Shown: positions 35,515-44,766 of the stretch, in pieces | How the letters are laid out: the number at the start of each line of letters is the position of its first letter | How positions within the stretch are numbered: the first letter of the stretch is position 1 | Assembly (NCBI GenBank): GCA_011525685.1 | Contig: WYBW01000071.1 | Location: 1 to 64,000, forward strand | Source: Verrucomicrobiia bacterium | GTDB taxonomy: Bacteria; Verrucomicrobiota; Verrucomicrobiia; Limisphaerales; JADLHS01 | DNA length: 64,000 bases | Direction: 5' to 3' | Notes under the pieces: generated by a model | Database searches by the model: none | What the model saw: only the letters and a program-made list of their open reading frames with translations | What the model was told of the DNA's origin: nothing | Made by a program: the position numbers and the translations under genes

Positions 35515-36948
35515 ATGATAAAGCTCTGCCATGCCGTCGTCTTGATCCTCGCGTCATTCATTTGCGCTGGCCCGCTCCTCGCGGCTGAAAAACCCAATCT
35601 CATCTGGATCATGGCCGACGACCTCGGCTACGGCGAAGTCGGTTGCTTTGGTCAAAAGGTCATTCAGACACCAAACCTCGACCGCATGGCGCGTGAGGGA
35701 ATGCGCTTCACGCAGTTCTACGCCGGGGCGACGGTGTGTGCGCCGTCCCGCAGCGTGTTGATGACCGGTCAACATCACGGTCGCACGCGCGTGCGCGGCA
35801 ACGCGGGCGCTAATAATCCCGCCGCCCAGGCGCTCAAGCCGGACGATTTCACGGTCGCGAAGTTGTTGCAGCAGGCCGGTTACGCGACGGCGCTCATTGG
35901 CAAGTGGGGACTCGGCGACGTCGGCCCGGCGGAAACCGGATTGCCGCGCCGGCACGGATTCGATTATTTCTTCGGCTACCTGAACCAGCGTCACGCGCAC
36001 AATCACTTTCCTGATTTTCTCTGGCGCAACGAGGATCGCATCGCACTGCCGAACGTCGTCACGCCCGTCGGCGGCGACGGCGCGGGTTACGCGGTGGACG
36101 GCGTTCTGTATGCCGATGATCTGCTGACGGACGAGGCGCTGAAGTTTGTGGCCAACCACCAGGACCGTCCGTTCTTCCTCTACTGGAGTCCGGTCATCCC
36201 GCACGCGAACAACGAACGCAATCGCGAGTTGAAGGACGGCGCGCACGTTCCCGATTACGGACCTTACGCGAAGGAGGACTGGCCCAGACAGGACAAGGGT
36301 CACGCCGCGATGATCACGCGGTTGGACGGCTACGTGGGGCGAATGTTCGACCATCTGCGCCTGCTCGGCCTGGAGAAAAACACGCTGGTCATTTTCACCA
36401 GTGACAACGGTCCCCACAACGAAAGCAGCCACAACCTGTCGCGCTTCCAGCCGTCCGGCCCGTTTAGCGGGATCAAGCGCAGCCTGACCGACGGGGGCAT
36501 TCGCGTGCCCACGATTGCGTGGTGGCCCGGCCGGGTGAAGGCGGGGTCCGAGTCGGCGCACGCTGGTTACTTCGGTGACTGGATGGCAACCGCCGCTGAA
36601 CTGGCCGGTGCGAAGCCGCCCGCGAACATAGATTCCATCAGCTTCGTGCCCACGTTGGTCGGCAACGCGGCGGCCCAAAAGCAGCACGAGTTTCTGTATT
36701 GGGAGTTTCACGAGGGCGGATTCAAACAAGCCGCGTTGTATCAGGGCCGCTGGAAGGGAATTCGCGCCGGCACGCCCGATGCGCCCGTGCAGTTGTTCGA
36801 CCTCCAGCACGACGCGGCGGAGAAAACCGACGTTGCGGCGAAGCACGCGGACATCGCGAAGCGAATCGGAGACTATCTGCAAACCGCGCGCACGCCGTTG
36901 CCCGAGTGGGAACCGCGCTGGCAGGTTCAGCGAAGGGCCAACCCGTGA
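35515..36948 (+). CDS. Exported sulfatase (arylsulfatase A type)
   Basis: Encodes 477 residues. Signal peptide MIKLCHAVVLILASFICAGP, then PNLIWIMADDLGYGEVG with metal-binding Asp35/Asp36, and the formylglycine motif Cys75-Ala-Pro-Ser-Arg. Later landmarks are LIGKWGLGD and FTSDNGPHNE (metal Asp-Asn). Cleaves sulfate esters after conversion of Cys75 to formylglycine; the maturase is not in the window. The C-terminal EWEPRWQVQR is typical of verrucomicrobial arylsulfatases. 35 nt before the second sulfatase, suggesting an operon. Confidence 0.93.
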   Translation: MIKLCHAVVLILASFICAGPLLAAEKPNLIWIMADDLGYGEVGCFGQKVIQTPNLDRMAREGMRFTQFYAGATVCAPSRSVLMTGQHHGRTRVRGNAGANNPAAQALKPDDFTVAKLLQQAGYATALIGKWGLGDVGPAETGLPRRHGFDYFFGYLNQRHAHNHFPDFLWRNEDRIALPNVVTPVGGDGAGYAVDGVLYADDLLTDEALKFVANHQDRPFFLYWSPVIPHANNERNRELKDGAHVPDYGPYAKEDWPRQDKGHAAMITRLDGYVGRMFDHLRLLGLEKNTLVIFTSDNGPHNESSHNLSRFQPSGPFSGIKRSLTDGGIRVPTIAWWPGRVKAGSESAHAGYFGDWMATAAELAGAKPPANIDSISFVPTLVGNAAAQKQHEFLYWEFHEGGFKQAALYQGRWKGIRAGTPDAPVQLFDLQHDAAEKTDVAAKHADIAKRIGDYLQTARTPLPEWEPRWQVQRRANP

Positions 36949-36983
36949 TGCATGTTGCGTTACCAACCCGAAGATCATTGTCC

Positions 36984-38462
36984 ATGCAAAACCTCGCCCG
37001 AATTCTTTTCGTCACGCTGCTGGTTGGCTTTGCCGCGCCGGCCGACGCAGCGAATTCCAAACCCAACGTCCTGTTTATCATCTCGGATGACTTGAACAAC
37101 TTCCTCGGCGCTTACGGCGACCCGCGTGCCAAGACGCCAAATCTGGACAAGCTGGCCGGGCGTGGCGTGCGGTTCGATCGCGCCTATTGCACATTCCCGC
37201 TCTGTGGCCCGAGCCGCAATTCGATGCTCACCGGCCTTTATCCCAACAGCACGGGCATTCTGCGCAACGCGGAGATTTTCCGGCAGACGATTCCCTCGCA
37301 CGTCAGTCTGCCGCAAGCGTTCCGTCAGCACGGCTACTTCGCCGCGCGCCTCGGCAAGCTCTATCACTACGGCGTGCCGCGCTCCGTCGGCACGGACGGA
37401 CATGATGATCCGGGTTCGTGGGAATTGGAGTTGAATCCCGCCGGTGTGGATCGGTTGGAAGAAGAGCCGCAGATTTTCACGCTCACGCCGGGACAGTTCG
37501 GCGGCACGTTAAGCTGGTACGCTTCGCCGAAGAGCGACCGGTATCACACCGACGGTTTGTTGGCCGGTGACGCGGAATGGGTGCTGGAACGTTGCGCGAA
37601 ACAAAAGGATCGCCCGTTCTTCCTCGCCGTCGGCTTCTTTCGACCGCATACGCCCTACGTTTCGCCGAAACCGTATTTCGACCTCCATCCCCGGAAGGAC
37701 ATGCCGGTGTTTCCACCCGTGGAAGCGTTTCGTCGGCCCGACCTGCCCGCCGCCGCGCTGGGTAGCGCCAAGAAGGAGCAGGAGAAACTGACCGACGAAC
37801 TCCGCCGCGAATGTGTGCAGGCCTACTACGCGAGCATCAGTTTCATGGACGCGCAGGTGGGACGCGTAATTGGCGCGCTCGACCGGCTCGGACTCGCGGA
37901 CAACACGATCATCGTCTTCACCAGCGACCACGGCTATCACATGGGCGAGCATGGACTCTGGCAAAAGATGAGCCTCTTCGAGGAAAGCGCCCGCGTGCCG
38001 TTGCTGATCGTCGCTCCCGGCGTGACGAAACCCGGCACGGTGGCCAAGTCGCCCGTCAGCCAGGTGGACCTCTATCCGACGCTGGCCGAGCTGTGCGGGG
38101 TGAAAGCACCGGCCAATCTTCAGGGCCAAAGCCTTGTGTCCATGCTGGCCAATCCTGCGGAGACGGGGCGTGGTTGGGCGCTGACGCAAGTGACGCGAGG
38201 CAACCAGTTCTTCGGCTACACCCTGCGCACCGCGCGCTGGCGTTACACCGAATGGGACGAAGGCAACCGGGGCCGCGAGCTTTACGATCACGACGCCGAC
38301 CCGCATGAACAAAAGAATCTCGCCGCCGTTTCCGGGCACGCAGAAACCGTCGCCGAACTCTCCGCCCAGCTCCGCGCCGCCGTGAAGGCATCCTTTCCCG
38401 CGGACGGCCAGACGCCCGAAATCAAACCTGGACTCTGGATGCCGAATCTCACGAATCCTTGA
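36984..38462 (+). CDS. Exported sulfatase (iduronate-2-sulfatase-like)
   Basis: Encodes 492 residues from ATG at 36984; a longer upstream frame overlaps the first sulfatase and is unsupported. Signal peptide MQNLARILFVTLLVGFAAPADA, metal Asp pair in VLFIISDDLNNFLGAYGD, formylglycine Cys74 in LCGPSRNSMLTG, GKLYHYG, and FTSDHGYHMGEHGLW. The overall pattern (SDDLN, GYHLGEH-like, LYDHDADPHEQKNLA) is that of iduronate-2-sulfatase-type S1 sulfatases. Tandem with a different sulfatase subfamily, which implies a substrate with two kinds of sulfate group. Confidence 0.93.
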   Translation: MQNLARILFVTLLVGFAAPADAANSKPNVLFIISDDLNNFLGAYGDPRAKTPNLDKLAGRGVRFDRAYCTFPLCGPSRNSMLTGLYPNSTGILRNAEIFRQTIPSHVSLPQAFRQHGYFAARLGKLYHYGVPRSVGTDGHDDPGSWELELNPAGVDRLEEEPQIFTLTPGQFGGTLSWYASPKSDRYHTDGLLAGDAEWVLERCAKQKDRPFFLAVGFFRPHTPYVSPKPYFDLHPRKDMPVFPPVEAFRRPDLPAAALGSAKKEQEKLTDELRRECVQAYYASISFMDAQVGRVIGALDRLGLADNTIIVFTSDHGYHMGEHGLWQKMSLFEESARVPLLIVAPGVTKPGTVAKSPVSQVDLYPTLAELCGVKAPANLQGQSLVSMLANPAETGRGWALTQVTRGNQFFGYTLRTARWRYTEWDEGNRGRELYDHDADPHEQKNLAAVSGHAETVAELSAQLRAAVKASFPADGQTPEIKPGLWMPNLTNP

Positions 38463-38465
38463 GTT

Positions 38466-39428
38466 ATGAAATTACGCGCGGAATCCCATTTGGTGTGGCG
38501 CATGGGCCACCGCGTGACTTGTTTGTCCGCGCTCTGCGTCATCGGCGCGACGCTCTCGCTCGCGGCAGCGGAGCCTTTTCCCAATCTCGCCACCAACAGC
38601 GCGCTGCCCCAAGGCAAGGGATTGGCCGCGCAGTTCCAGGCGGACAAGGGCATTGCCGAGCACACGGGGATCATCTTTGCCGATGATTTTGAAGGCAGCG
38701 AACTGGGCGCGCGGTGGGATGAAAAGGGTCGCACCAAGGGCCGGGCGTTGAGCCTGGTGTCGCCCGACGATTCGAGGCTTGGAAAACAATGTTTGCGAGT
38801 CGAGGCCCGGTTGGGTGAGAACACGGGCGATGGTTTCACGAAGTGGTTTGAACCAAGCGCGCAGGTGTTCGTCCGCTTCTATGTCCGCTTCGATGAGGGC
38901 TGCGATTACGTGCATCACTTTGTCACGTTGCGCGCCAACAAGGGGCTGCGCGGCGGCGACCGGTGGAGCGGTTTCGGCGGCGCGGGTTTGCGTCCGGCCG
39001 GTGATGAGCGGTTCTCCACCGCGCTCGAACCGTGGGGCAACTGGGCGCGGTGGCCGGCGCCGGGCAAGTGGAACTTCTATAGTTACTGGCATGAGATGGA
39101 GGTGTCGCGCGATGGCAAGTATTGGGGCAACTCGTTTCAGGTTGAACCGCAGGACGTGATCCCGAAGGGCCGCTGGATTTGCGCGGAGTTCATGTTGAAA
39201 CACAGCACGCCGGGCGAACCCGACGGCGAGCAGGCGTTCTGGATTGATGGCCGCTTGCTGGGCCACTGGCGCGGCATCAACTGGCGCAAGTCGGCAACGC
39301 TTCAGGCCAACGCCCTTACGCTCGAATCCTACGTCACCGACCGTTGGACGAAGAACCCGACGAACGTGGTGTTCTTCGACAATCTGGTCATCGCGCGCGA
39401 ATACATCGGCCCGGCGGGACGCGAATGA
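38466..39428 (+). CDS. Exported polysaccharide-lyase-like / jelly-roll protein
   Basis: Encodes 320 residues starting 4 nt after the second sulfatase. A secretion signal covers about residues 17-35 (VTCLSALCVIGATLSLAAA). The rest is beta-rich with FADDFEGSELGARWDE, VFVRFYVRFDEGCDYVHHFVTLR, GKWNFYSYWHEM, and FWIDGRLLGHWRGINWR, ending with VVFFDNLVIAREYIGP. This pattern fits concanavalin-like jelly-roll proteins such as alginate-lyase-like or LamG modules. Catalysis cannot be confirmed. Operon position supports glycan binding or depolymerisation. Confidence 0.7.
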   Translation: MKLRAESHLVWRMGHRVTCLSALCVIGATLSLAAAEPFPNLATNSALPQGKGLAAQFQADKGIAEHTGIIFADDFEGSELGARWDEKGRTKGRALSLVSPDDSRLGKQCLRVEARLGENTGDGFTKWFEPSAQVFVRFYVRFDEGCDYVHHFVTLRANKGLRGGDRWSGFGGAGLRPAGDERFSTALEPWGNWARWPAPGKWNFYSYWHEMEVSRDGKYWGNSFQVEPQDVIPKGRWICAEFMLKHSTPGEPDGEQAFWIDGRLLGHWRGINWRKSATLQANALTLESYVTDRWTKNPTNVVFFDNLVIAREYIGPAGRE

Positions 39429-39529
39429 ACAGCCACCACAAGCCACGGCCGGAGCAAGGTGCCAAAGCAGAATTGAAGTCTTGGGCCGTCGGCGGCGTCG
39501 GATTGGGGGGCAATCGTTTGAGGCAAACC

Positions 39530-40684
39530 ATGAAAACGGCATCCCGTTTGACTCGTCGAGAATTCCTGAATCACGCCTCTTGCGTGGCGGGTGGACTGGC
39601 CTTGTGCCGCGTGCCGGCGTTGGCCGCCGCTGAGTCCGGCGTTGCCGTCCGCCGGTTGGAGCGTCTGGCCGCCGGTGGGAACGTGTGTCGCTGGTTTCGC
39701 TATCCCCGCCGCGAAACGACCGAGCATTTCGAGAATTACATCCCGGCAGCCGAAGCCGCCTTGATGGCGGACCTGGGGCTGAAGCACGTCCGGCTCTGCA
39801 TTCACCCCCGGGTTTTGATGGAACAGGCCACAGGCGCGTTGCGGGAGGAACGGGCCGCGCAACTCGAGGCGGCGCTGCAACGATTCCATGGTGCCGGTCT
39901 GCTGGTGGTCGTGGACATTCACAACGAGGACCGCGCGGCGGAATTGAATCCCGAGTGGCAGGACGCTTTCGTCAGATTCTGGACCGCGCTGGCGTCGCGC
40001 TTGAGCAAGTTCGATCCAGAATTGACCGTGCTCGAAATCATCAACGAACCCGTCTTCCGCGGACGCGAGGCGGAATGGGACACGTTCAATGCCCGGCTGG
40101 CCGCAGCCATCCGCTCGAGCGCGCCGAGACACACCATCATGACCACCGGCGCGAACTGGGGCGGCATTGATGGTTTGAGGAAGCTCAAGCTGCTTCCCGA
40201 CAAGAACGTCGTTTACTCCTTTCACTGCTACGATCCGTTCCCGTTCACGCATCAAGGCGCGACCTGGTCCAGTGAAGAAGTGAAACCCTTGCGCGGCGTG
40301 CCATATCCGTCCAGTCCCGAGGCGGTGGCCCCGTTGCTGACGGCGCTCGAAGACAAGCCCGGATCGCGCCGGATGGTGGAGCGTTATGGCAACGAGCGCT
40401 GGAACAAGGCTAGACTCGCGGCGCGGTTCAAGGAAGGCATCGAATGGGGCGCGCGCCATGGCGTGCCGCTGTATTGTGGCGAGTTCGGCGTGTTTCCGCC
40501 GCGCGCCAATCCGGAGCATCGGGCCAACTGGTTTCGCGATTTTGGAGAAGTGCTGGCGGAGCACAAGATCGGCTGGGCGGTGTGGGGTTGGGATGAAGGT
40601 TTCGGCCTCAACCGCCGATACGTGGATGGCAGGCCGGTGGTGGACCAGGTCGTGGCAAACGCGCTGGGACTCAAGTCCGCTTGA
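39530..40684 (+). CDS. Exported glycoside hydrolase family 5-type protein
   Basis: Encodes 384 residues from ATG at 39530; an ATG at 39425 is possible but the Tat signal TRREFLNHASCVAGGLALC sits right after 39530. TIM-barrel clan A features: LLVVVDIHNED, acid/base Glu173 in LEIINEPVF, HCYDPFPFTHQ, and nucleophile Glu318 in LYCGEFGVF, ending WAVWGWDEGFGL. Family 5 enzymes hydrolyse beta-linked glucans, mannans and others; the exact specificity is unknown. Its stop is 27 nt before the next start. Confidence 0.85.
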   Translation: MKTASRLTRREFLNHASCVAGGLALCRVPALAAAESGVAVRRLERLAAGGNVCRWFRYPRRETTEHFENYIPAAEAALMADLGLKHVRLCIHPRVLMEQATGALREERAAQLEAALQRFHGAGLLVVVDIHNEDRAAELNPEWQDAFVRFWTALASRLSKFDPELTVLEIINEPVFRGREAEWDTFNARLAAAIRSSAPRHTIMTTGANWGGIDGLRKLKLLPDKNVVYSFHCYDPFPFTHQGATWSSEEVKPLRGVPYPSSPEAVAPLLTALEDKPGSRRMVERYGNERWNKARLAARFKEGIEWGARHGVPLYCGEFGVFPPRANPEHRANWFRDFGEVLAEHKIGWAVWGWDEGFGLNRRYVDGRPVVDQVVANALGLKSA

Positions 40685-40710
40685 CCGCAAAAAAGTCTGA
40701 GGAGGCAAGC

Positions 40711-41691
40711 ATGAAACAAACGCCCGCAAGTCAACTTGGAACAATTTCACGGCGAACATTCTGCCGGTCGGCAGCGATGGCGGTGGCGATCCCGTGGACA
40801 ACTTTGATGGCCGGGACTGCGGCGTCCAAGCCCGTCAAGTTCTTCAAGAACCTTGCGCCGGGACATATCGGCGTCCGGGCCAATCAACGACAATTGCTCG
40901 ATCACGCCGTCAAACATGGGTTCGCGGGCATCAGCCCGAGCGAAGGGGAGTTCGCCGGCAAGTCCGCCGGCGAGATTCGCGACTGGGTCGCCACCATGAA
41001 GGAGCAGAACATTCGCTATGGGACGGCTGGTTTGCCGGTTGAGTTCCGGCGGGACGAGGAGCGTTTCCGGACCGATCTCGCGGAGCTTCCCCGGCGGGCG
41101 GCGTTGCTGCAACAACTGGGCGTAACGCGGGTGGCCACTTGGATTCTTCCTGGCCATGCTGAATTGACCTACTTGGAAAACTTCAAACTGCACGAACGGC
41201 GCTTCCGGGAGGTGGCCGGCGTGTTGCGCGATCACGAGATCCGGCTCGGACTGGAGTTCGTGGGGCCGCGCACGTCGCGGTCGCGCTTTCGCTTTCCGTT
41301 CGTCTGCGCCCAACGCGACATGCTGGAGCTGGTGCGGGCCATCGGCGTGGACAACGTCGGGTTGCTGCTCGATAGCTGGCATTGGTACACCTCGCACGGC
41401 ACGGTGGCGGAACTGGGGCAGCTCAGCAACCGCGAGATTGTGCATGTGCATGTCAACGACGCGCCGGCGGACATTCCCGTGGATCAACAGGTGGACTCCC
41501 GCCGCCGTTTGCCGGTCACCACGGGCGTGATTGACATGAAGGGATTCATCAACACTCTGGCGCGGCTTGGTTACGACGGTCCCGTCGAGTGCGAACCGTT
41601 CGATCAAGAGTTGCGCAGTCTCCCGCCGGAGGAAGCCGTCCGGGCGACGGCGGCGGCGTTGGAGCGGGTGTGGGAACTCCTCGAGGCGTAA
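40711..41691 (+). CDS. Tat-exported sugar isomerase/epimerase (xylose-isomerase-like TIM barrel)
   Basis: Encodes 326 residues from ATG at 40711, preceded by tctgaggaggc (strong SD). Twin-arginine signal ISRRTFCRSAAMAVAIPW. AP-endonuclease-2 fold with metal residues in RLGLEFVGPRT, VGLLLDSWHWYTSHG, IVHVHVNDAP and GPVECEPFDQEL. Likely epimerises or isomerises a sugar released by the preceding enzymes. Export of such an isomerase is common in planctomycete and verrucomicrobial carbohydrate clusters. Last gene of the sulfatase operon proper. Confidence 0.82.
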   Translation: MKQTPASQLGTISRRTFCRSAAMAVAIPWTTLMAGTAASKPVKFFKNLAPGHIGVRANQRQLLDHAVKHGFAGISPSEGEFAGKSAGEIRDWVATMKEQNIRYGTAGLPVEFRRDEERFRTDLAELPRRAALLQQLGVTRVATWILPGHAELTYLENFKLHERRFREVAGVLRDHEIRLGLEFVGPRTSRSRFRFPFVCAQRDMLELVRAIGVDNVGLLLDSWHWYTSHGTVAELGQLSNREIVHVHVNDAPADIPVDQQVDSRRRLPVTTGVIDMKGFINTLARLGYDGPVECEPFDQELRSLPPEEAVRATAAALERVWELLEA

Positions 41692-41785
41692 AGACGCGTC
41701 CTGCCGCACGCGCGGCCGGAGTCGGCACTGGACACGTTTCCCATTTTGCGGCAAACGGGTCTGAGACAAAGCCAACTCGGTTTTC

Positions 41786-43627
41786 ATGAACCCTGAGCAA
41801 CTTCAAATCCTGGCCATCCTCGTTGCCACGGTCGTGATGTTCCTGTGGGGACGTTGGCGGCATGACATGGTGGCGCTGGGCGCGCTGTTGGCCTGTGTGT
41901 TTGCCGGCTTGGTGCCGCGGTCGGAGGCGTTCGCCGGTTTTGGCCATCCCGCGGTCATCACCGTCGCTTGTGTGCTGGTGATGAGCCGCGGTCTGCAGAA
42001 CTCCGGTGCCGTTGACATCCTCACCCAGCGTCTGTTGCCGTCCAGCGCCGGACCGACGCTCACCATTGCCGCTTTGACCGGGCTGGGGGCGCTGCTCTCG
42101 GCGTTCATGAACAATGTGGGCGCGCTGGCGTTGCTGATGCCCGTGGCGATCCAGGTGGCCGCCAAGCAGCGCCTGCCGCCGGGCCAGGTGCTGATGCCGC
42201 TGGCGTTCGGCTCGATCCTGGGCGGCATGACAACCCTGATCGGCACTCCGCCCAACCTGATTGTCTCAGGTTTCCGCGCGCAAACCGGGGCGGGCACGTT
42301 CGCCATGTTTGACTTCACACCGGTCGGTCTGGCGGTGGCGGCGGGCGGGGTGTTGTTCGTGGCGCTCCTGGGTTGGCGCTTGGTGCCGGCGCGCGAGCGG
42401 GCGGGCGTGGAGGGTTTCGACACCGGCGCTTATCTCACGGAAGCGCGGATCACCGAGGATAGCAAAGCCCATGGCAAGTCGCTGGCCGACATCGGCAAGG
42501 TCCTCGAAGACGCCGACGCGCAAGTGGTCGGCCTGGTCCGCAACGAGGTGCGCGTCACCGCGCCCCATGCCGGAAGGATTATGCGCGCGGGCGACATTTT
42601 AGTGATTGAAGCCGAGCCGAAGTCGTTGGCCGCCGCGCTCTCCAGCCTGGGGCTAAAACTGGTTGAAGCCCTGCCGGTCAAACCACAGGAGAAGTCACCC
42701 AAGGTGGAATCCGTTCCCGCCAAGGACAAACCCTTGGACAAGGGCAAGGGCGAGAAAGCGGTTGACGTTGAGGAGGTCGTGTTGATGGAACTGGCGGTGC
42801 GGCCGGATACTTATCTGGTGGGGCGTTCCGCCACGGACCTGCAACTGCGCACCCGCTTTGGCATCAACCTGCTGGCGCTGTCGCGGCAGGGCCGGCGTTC
42901 AATCCGGCGATTGCGCTCGGAACGCATCCAGGCCGGGGACGTGTTGCTGCTGCAAGGGTCGCCCGATGCGGTCGTGAGTTTTGGCAACGAGTTTGGCTGT
43001 GTGCCACTGGCGCAAAGGGCCATTCGCCTCCCGAACCGGCGTCAGGCCGTCCTGGCCACGCTGATCATGGCGGCAGCCGTCGGCGGGGCGGCGTTCGGCT
43101 TGCTGCCGGCGGCCATCTCCTTCGCAGCCGGCGTGCTGGCGGCGATGGCGTCGCGCGTCGTGTCGCCGCGGACGGTGTATGACGCGGTGGACTGGCCGGT
43201 GATCGTGTTATTGGCGGCATTGATACCGGTGGCGGGGGCCATGGCGTCCACCGGGGCGGCGGACCTGGTCGCGCGGTTCTTTCTCGAGCATCTGGCGCGA
43301 GGCCACCCGATCATCGGGGTGGCCTTGATCCTCGTTGTCACCATGACTTTGTCGGATTTCATGAACAACGCGGCCACGGCAGCGGTGATGTGCCCCATCG
43401 CCATCAGCACGGCGGCCCAGTTGGATGCGCGGCCGGATTCATTCTTGATGGCGGTGGCCATCGGCGCTTCGTGCGCATTCCTGACGCCCATCGGCCATCA
43501 GAACAATACGCTGATCCTGGGGCCGGGCGGATTTCGGTTTGGCGATTATTGGAAACTGGGTCTGCCGCTGGAGATTGTGGTCATCGCCATCAGCATCCCG
43601 CTGCTGCTTTTCTTTTGGCCGCTGTGA
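41786..43627 (+). CDS. SLC13/DASS-type anion permease with two TrkA-C domains
   Basis: Encodes 613 residues. N-terminal half has membrane segments including VVMFLWGRWRHDMVALGALLAC and the FMNNVGALALLMPV hairpin, followed by GSILGGMTTLIGTPPNLIV. Two regulatory RCK-C/TrkA-C domains lie at about 215-300 and 335-410, with a charged Lys/Glu linker. The second membrane half repeats the pattern with DFMNNAATAAVMCPIAI and FLTPIGHQNNTLILG. Such carriers move sulfate, dicarboxylates or phosphate with sodium. After a sulfatase cluster, sulfate is a sensible guess but is inference. Confidence 0.85.
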   Translation: MNPEQLQILAILVATVVMFLWGRWRHDMVALGALLACVFAGLVPRSEAFAGFGHPAVITVACVLVMSRGLQNSGAVDILTQRLLPSSAGPTLTIAALTGLGALLSAFMNNVGALALLMPVAIQVAAKQRLPPGQVLMPLAFGSILGGMTTLIGTPPNLIVSGFRAQTGAGTFAMFDFTPVGLAVAAGGVLFVALLGWRLVPARERAGVEGFDTGAYLTEARITEDSKAHGKSLADIGKVLEDADAQVVGLVRNEVRVTAPHAGRIMRAGDILVIEAEPKSLAAALSSLGLKLVEALPVKPQEKSPKVESVPAKDKPLDKGKGEKAVDVEEVVLMELAVRPDTYLVGRSATDLQLRTRFGINLLALSRQGRRSIRRLRSERIQAGDVLLLQGSPDAVVSFGNEFGCVPLAQRAIRLPNRRQAVLATLIMAAAVGGAAFGLLPAAISFAAGVLAAMASRVVSPRTVYDAVDWPVIVLLAALIPVAGAMASTGAADLVARFFLEHLARGHPIIGVALILVVTMTLSDFMNNAATAAVMCPIAISTAAQLDARPDSFLMAVAIGASCAFLTPIGHQNNTLILGPGGFRFGDYWKLGLPLEIVVIAISIPLLLFFWPL

Positions 43628-43804
43628 TTGCGTTGGAGAATGATCGCGACGAGGCGCGGGTGGCGTGCCGACCGTCCAACAACTCCCACGTTGGGATCCC
43701 CGGCCTTGACCGGCATTTGTCCGGCATTTATTGTCCGTGCGGTTCAACTGCTGGACAAGACCGCCAAGTCCAGTGTCAAGCCGTTGCCAATGCCCGGCAA
43801 AATT

Positions 43805-44584
43805 ATGACTGCGACAAACCAAACTGCGCCTCTGGGTTTCAGGCGGGCCATGGTCCGCTCCAAGGCATTTACCCTCATTGAACTGCTGGTGGTGATTGCC
43901 ATCATTGCCATCCTCGCGGCCATGCTGCTGCCGACCCTGGCCGATGCCAAGGAGAAGGGCCGGCGTTCGGTGGACCACAGCAACCTGCGTCAGCTCGGCA
44001 TCGCAATGAACATCTACGCCGGCGACAACAGCGATCGGCTGCCTTACACGGGAACGGCCGGTGGCGGCTGGCTGTGGGACGTGGACCGCAACATGCGAAA
44101 CCTGATGGTGGACAGCGGGGCGCGGCGCGAAATCTTTTACTGCGCGGGCTTCCACGCGTACTACAAGAGCTCGCTCAACAACATCAGCAACTGGTGGAAT
44201 TTTAACGGACCCAACTCCCAGGGGTGTGTACTCGGCTACATCTGTCTGATTCAGCGCAACGGGGTCAGCCAAGGTTACATGGCACCGTCATCGTCGCCGT
44301 TTCCGCAACCGCCCAAGACGTTTCTCGTCAAACTGTCCGTGACCAATGCTCCCAACATGGAGCTCTTTGGCGACGTCGTCATCCAGGAGGACAACAACAG
44401 CTTCACTCAGATTCGCAGCACCAGCGGCATCGTTCCATTCCACACTTCGAGCCACTTCGGCAAAGGCGGCCGGCCCACGGGCGGAGTCATCCTGTTTGCC
44501 GACGGCCATACCAGTTGGCGACCGTTTCGAGAGATGCGCATCCGCTACCGCGCCGGCGGCAGCCGTCCGATTTTCTGGTTCTGA
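43805..44584 (+). CDS. Prepilin-like protein with N-terminal methylation motif (2)
   Basis: Encodes 259 residues from [11 protein letters not shown]; the open frame starts 59 codons earlier without support. A basic leader is followed by [21 protein letters not shown], with Ala at -1, then [21 protein letters not shown] typical of this family, a variable beta-rich body and [14 protein letters not shown] near the C-terminus. Probably processed by a prepilin peptidase and placed at the cell surface; partner unknown. Stand-alone gene. Confidence 0.85.
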   Translation: MTATNQTAPLGFRRAMVRSKAFTLIELLVVIAIIAILAAMLLPTLADAKEKGRRSVDHSNLRQLGIAMNIYAGDNSDRLPYTGTAGGGWLWDVDRNMRNLMVDSGARREIFYCAGFHAYYKSSLNNISNWWNFNGPNSQGCVLGYICLIQRNGVSQGYMAPSSSPFPQPPKTFLVKLSVTNAPNMELFGDVVIQEDNNSFTQIRSTSGIVPFHTSSHFGKGGRPTGGVILFADGHTSWRPFREMRIRYRAGGSRPIFWF

Positions 44585-44766
44585 GAGGCCCGCGCGTTTG
44601 CTGTGGGACTGCGAAAGAGTCACTTCTTCGAGTCAGCCGCCGCGCGGCCAGCCAATGGGCCGGACCGGCATGAACTTGCCTTGTTTTCGAGTCAACTTGC
44701 GGCCACTGCCTTGGCGGGTAGTGGCGAGCGTCGCCGAAGGCTGAATTCAGCCGGGGGACACCTAAC

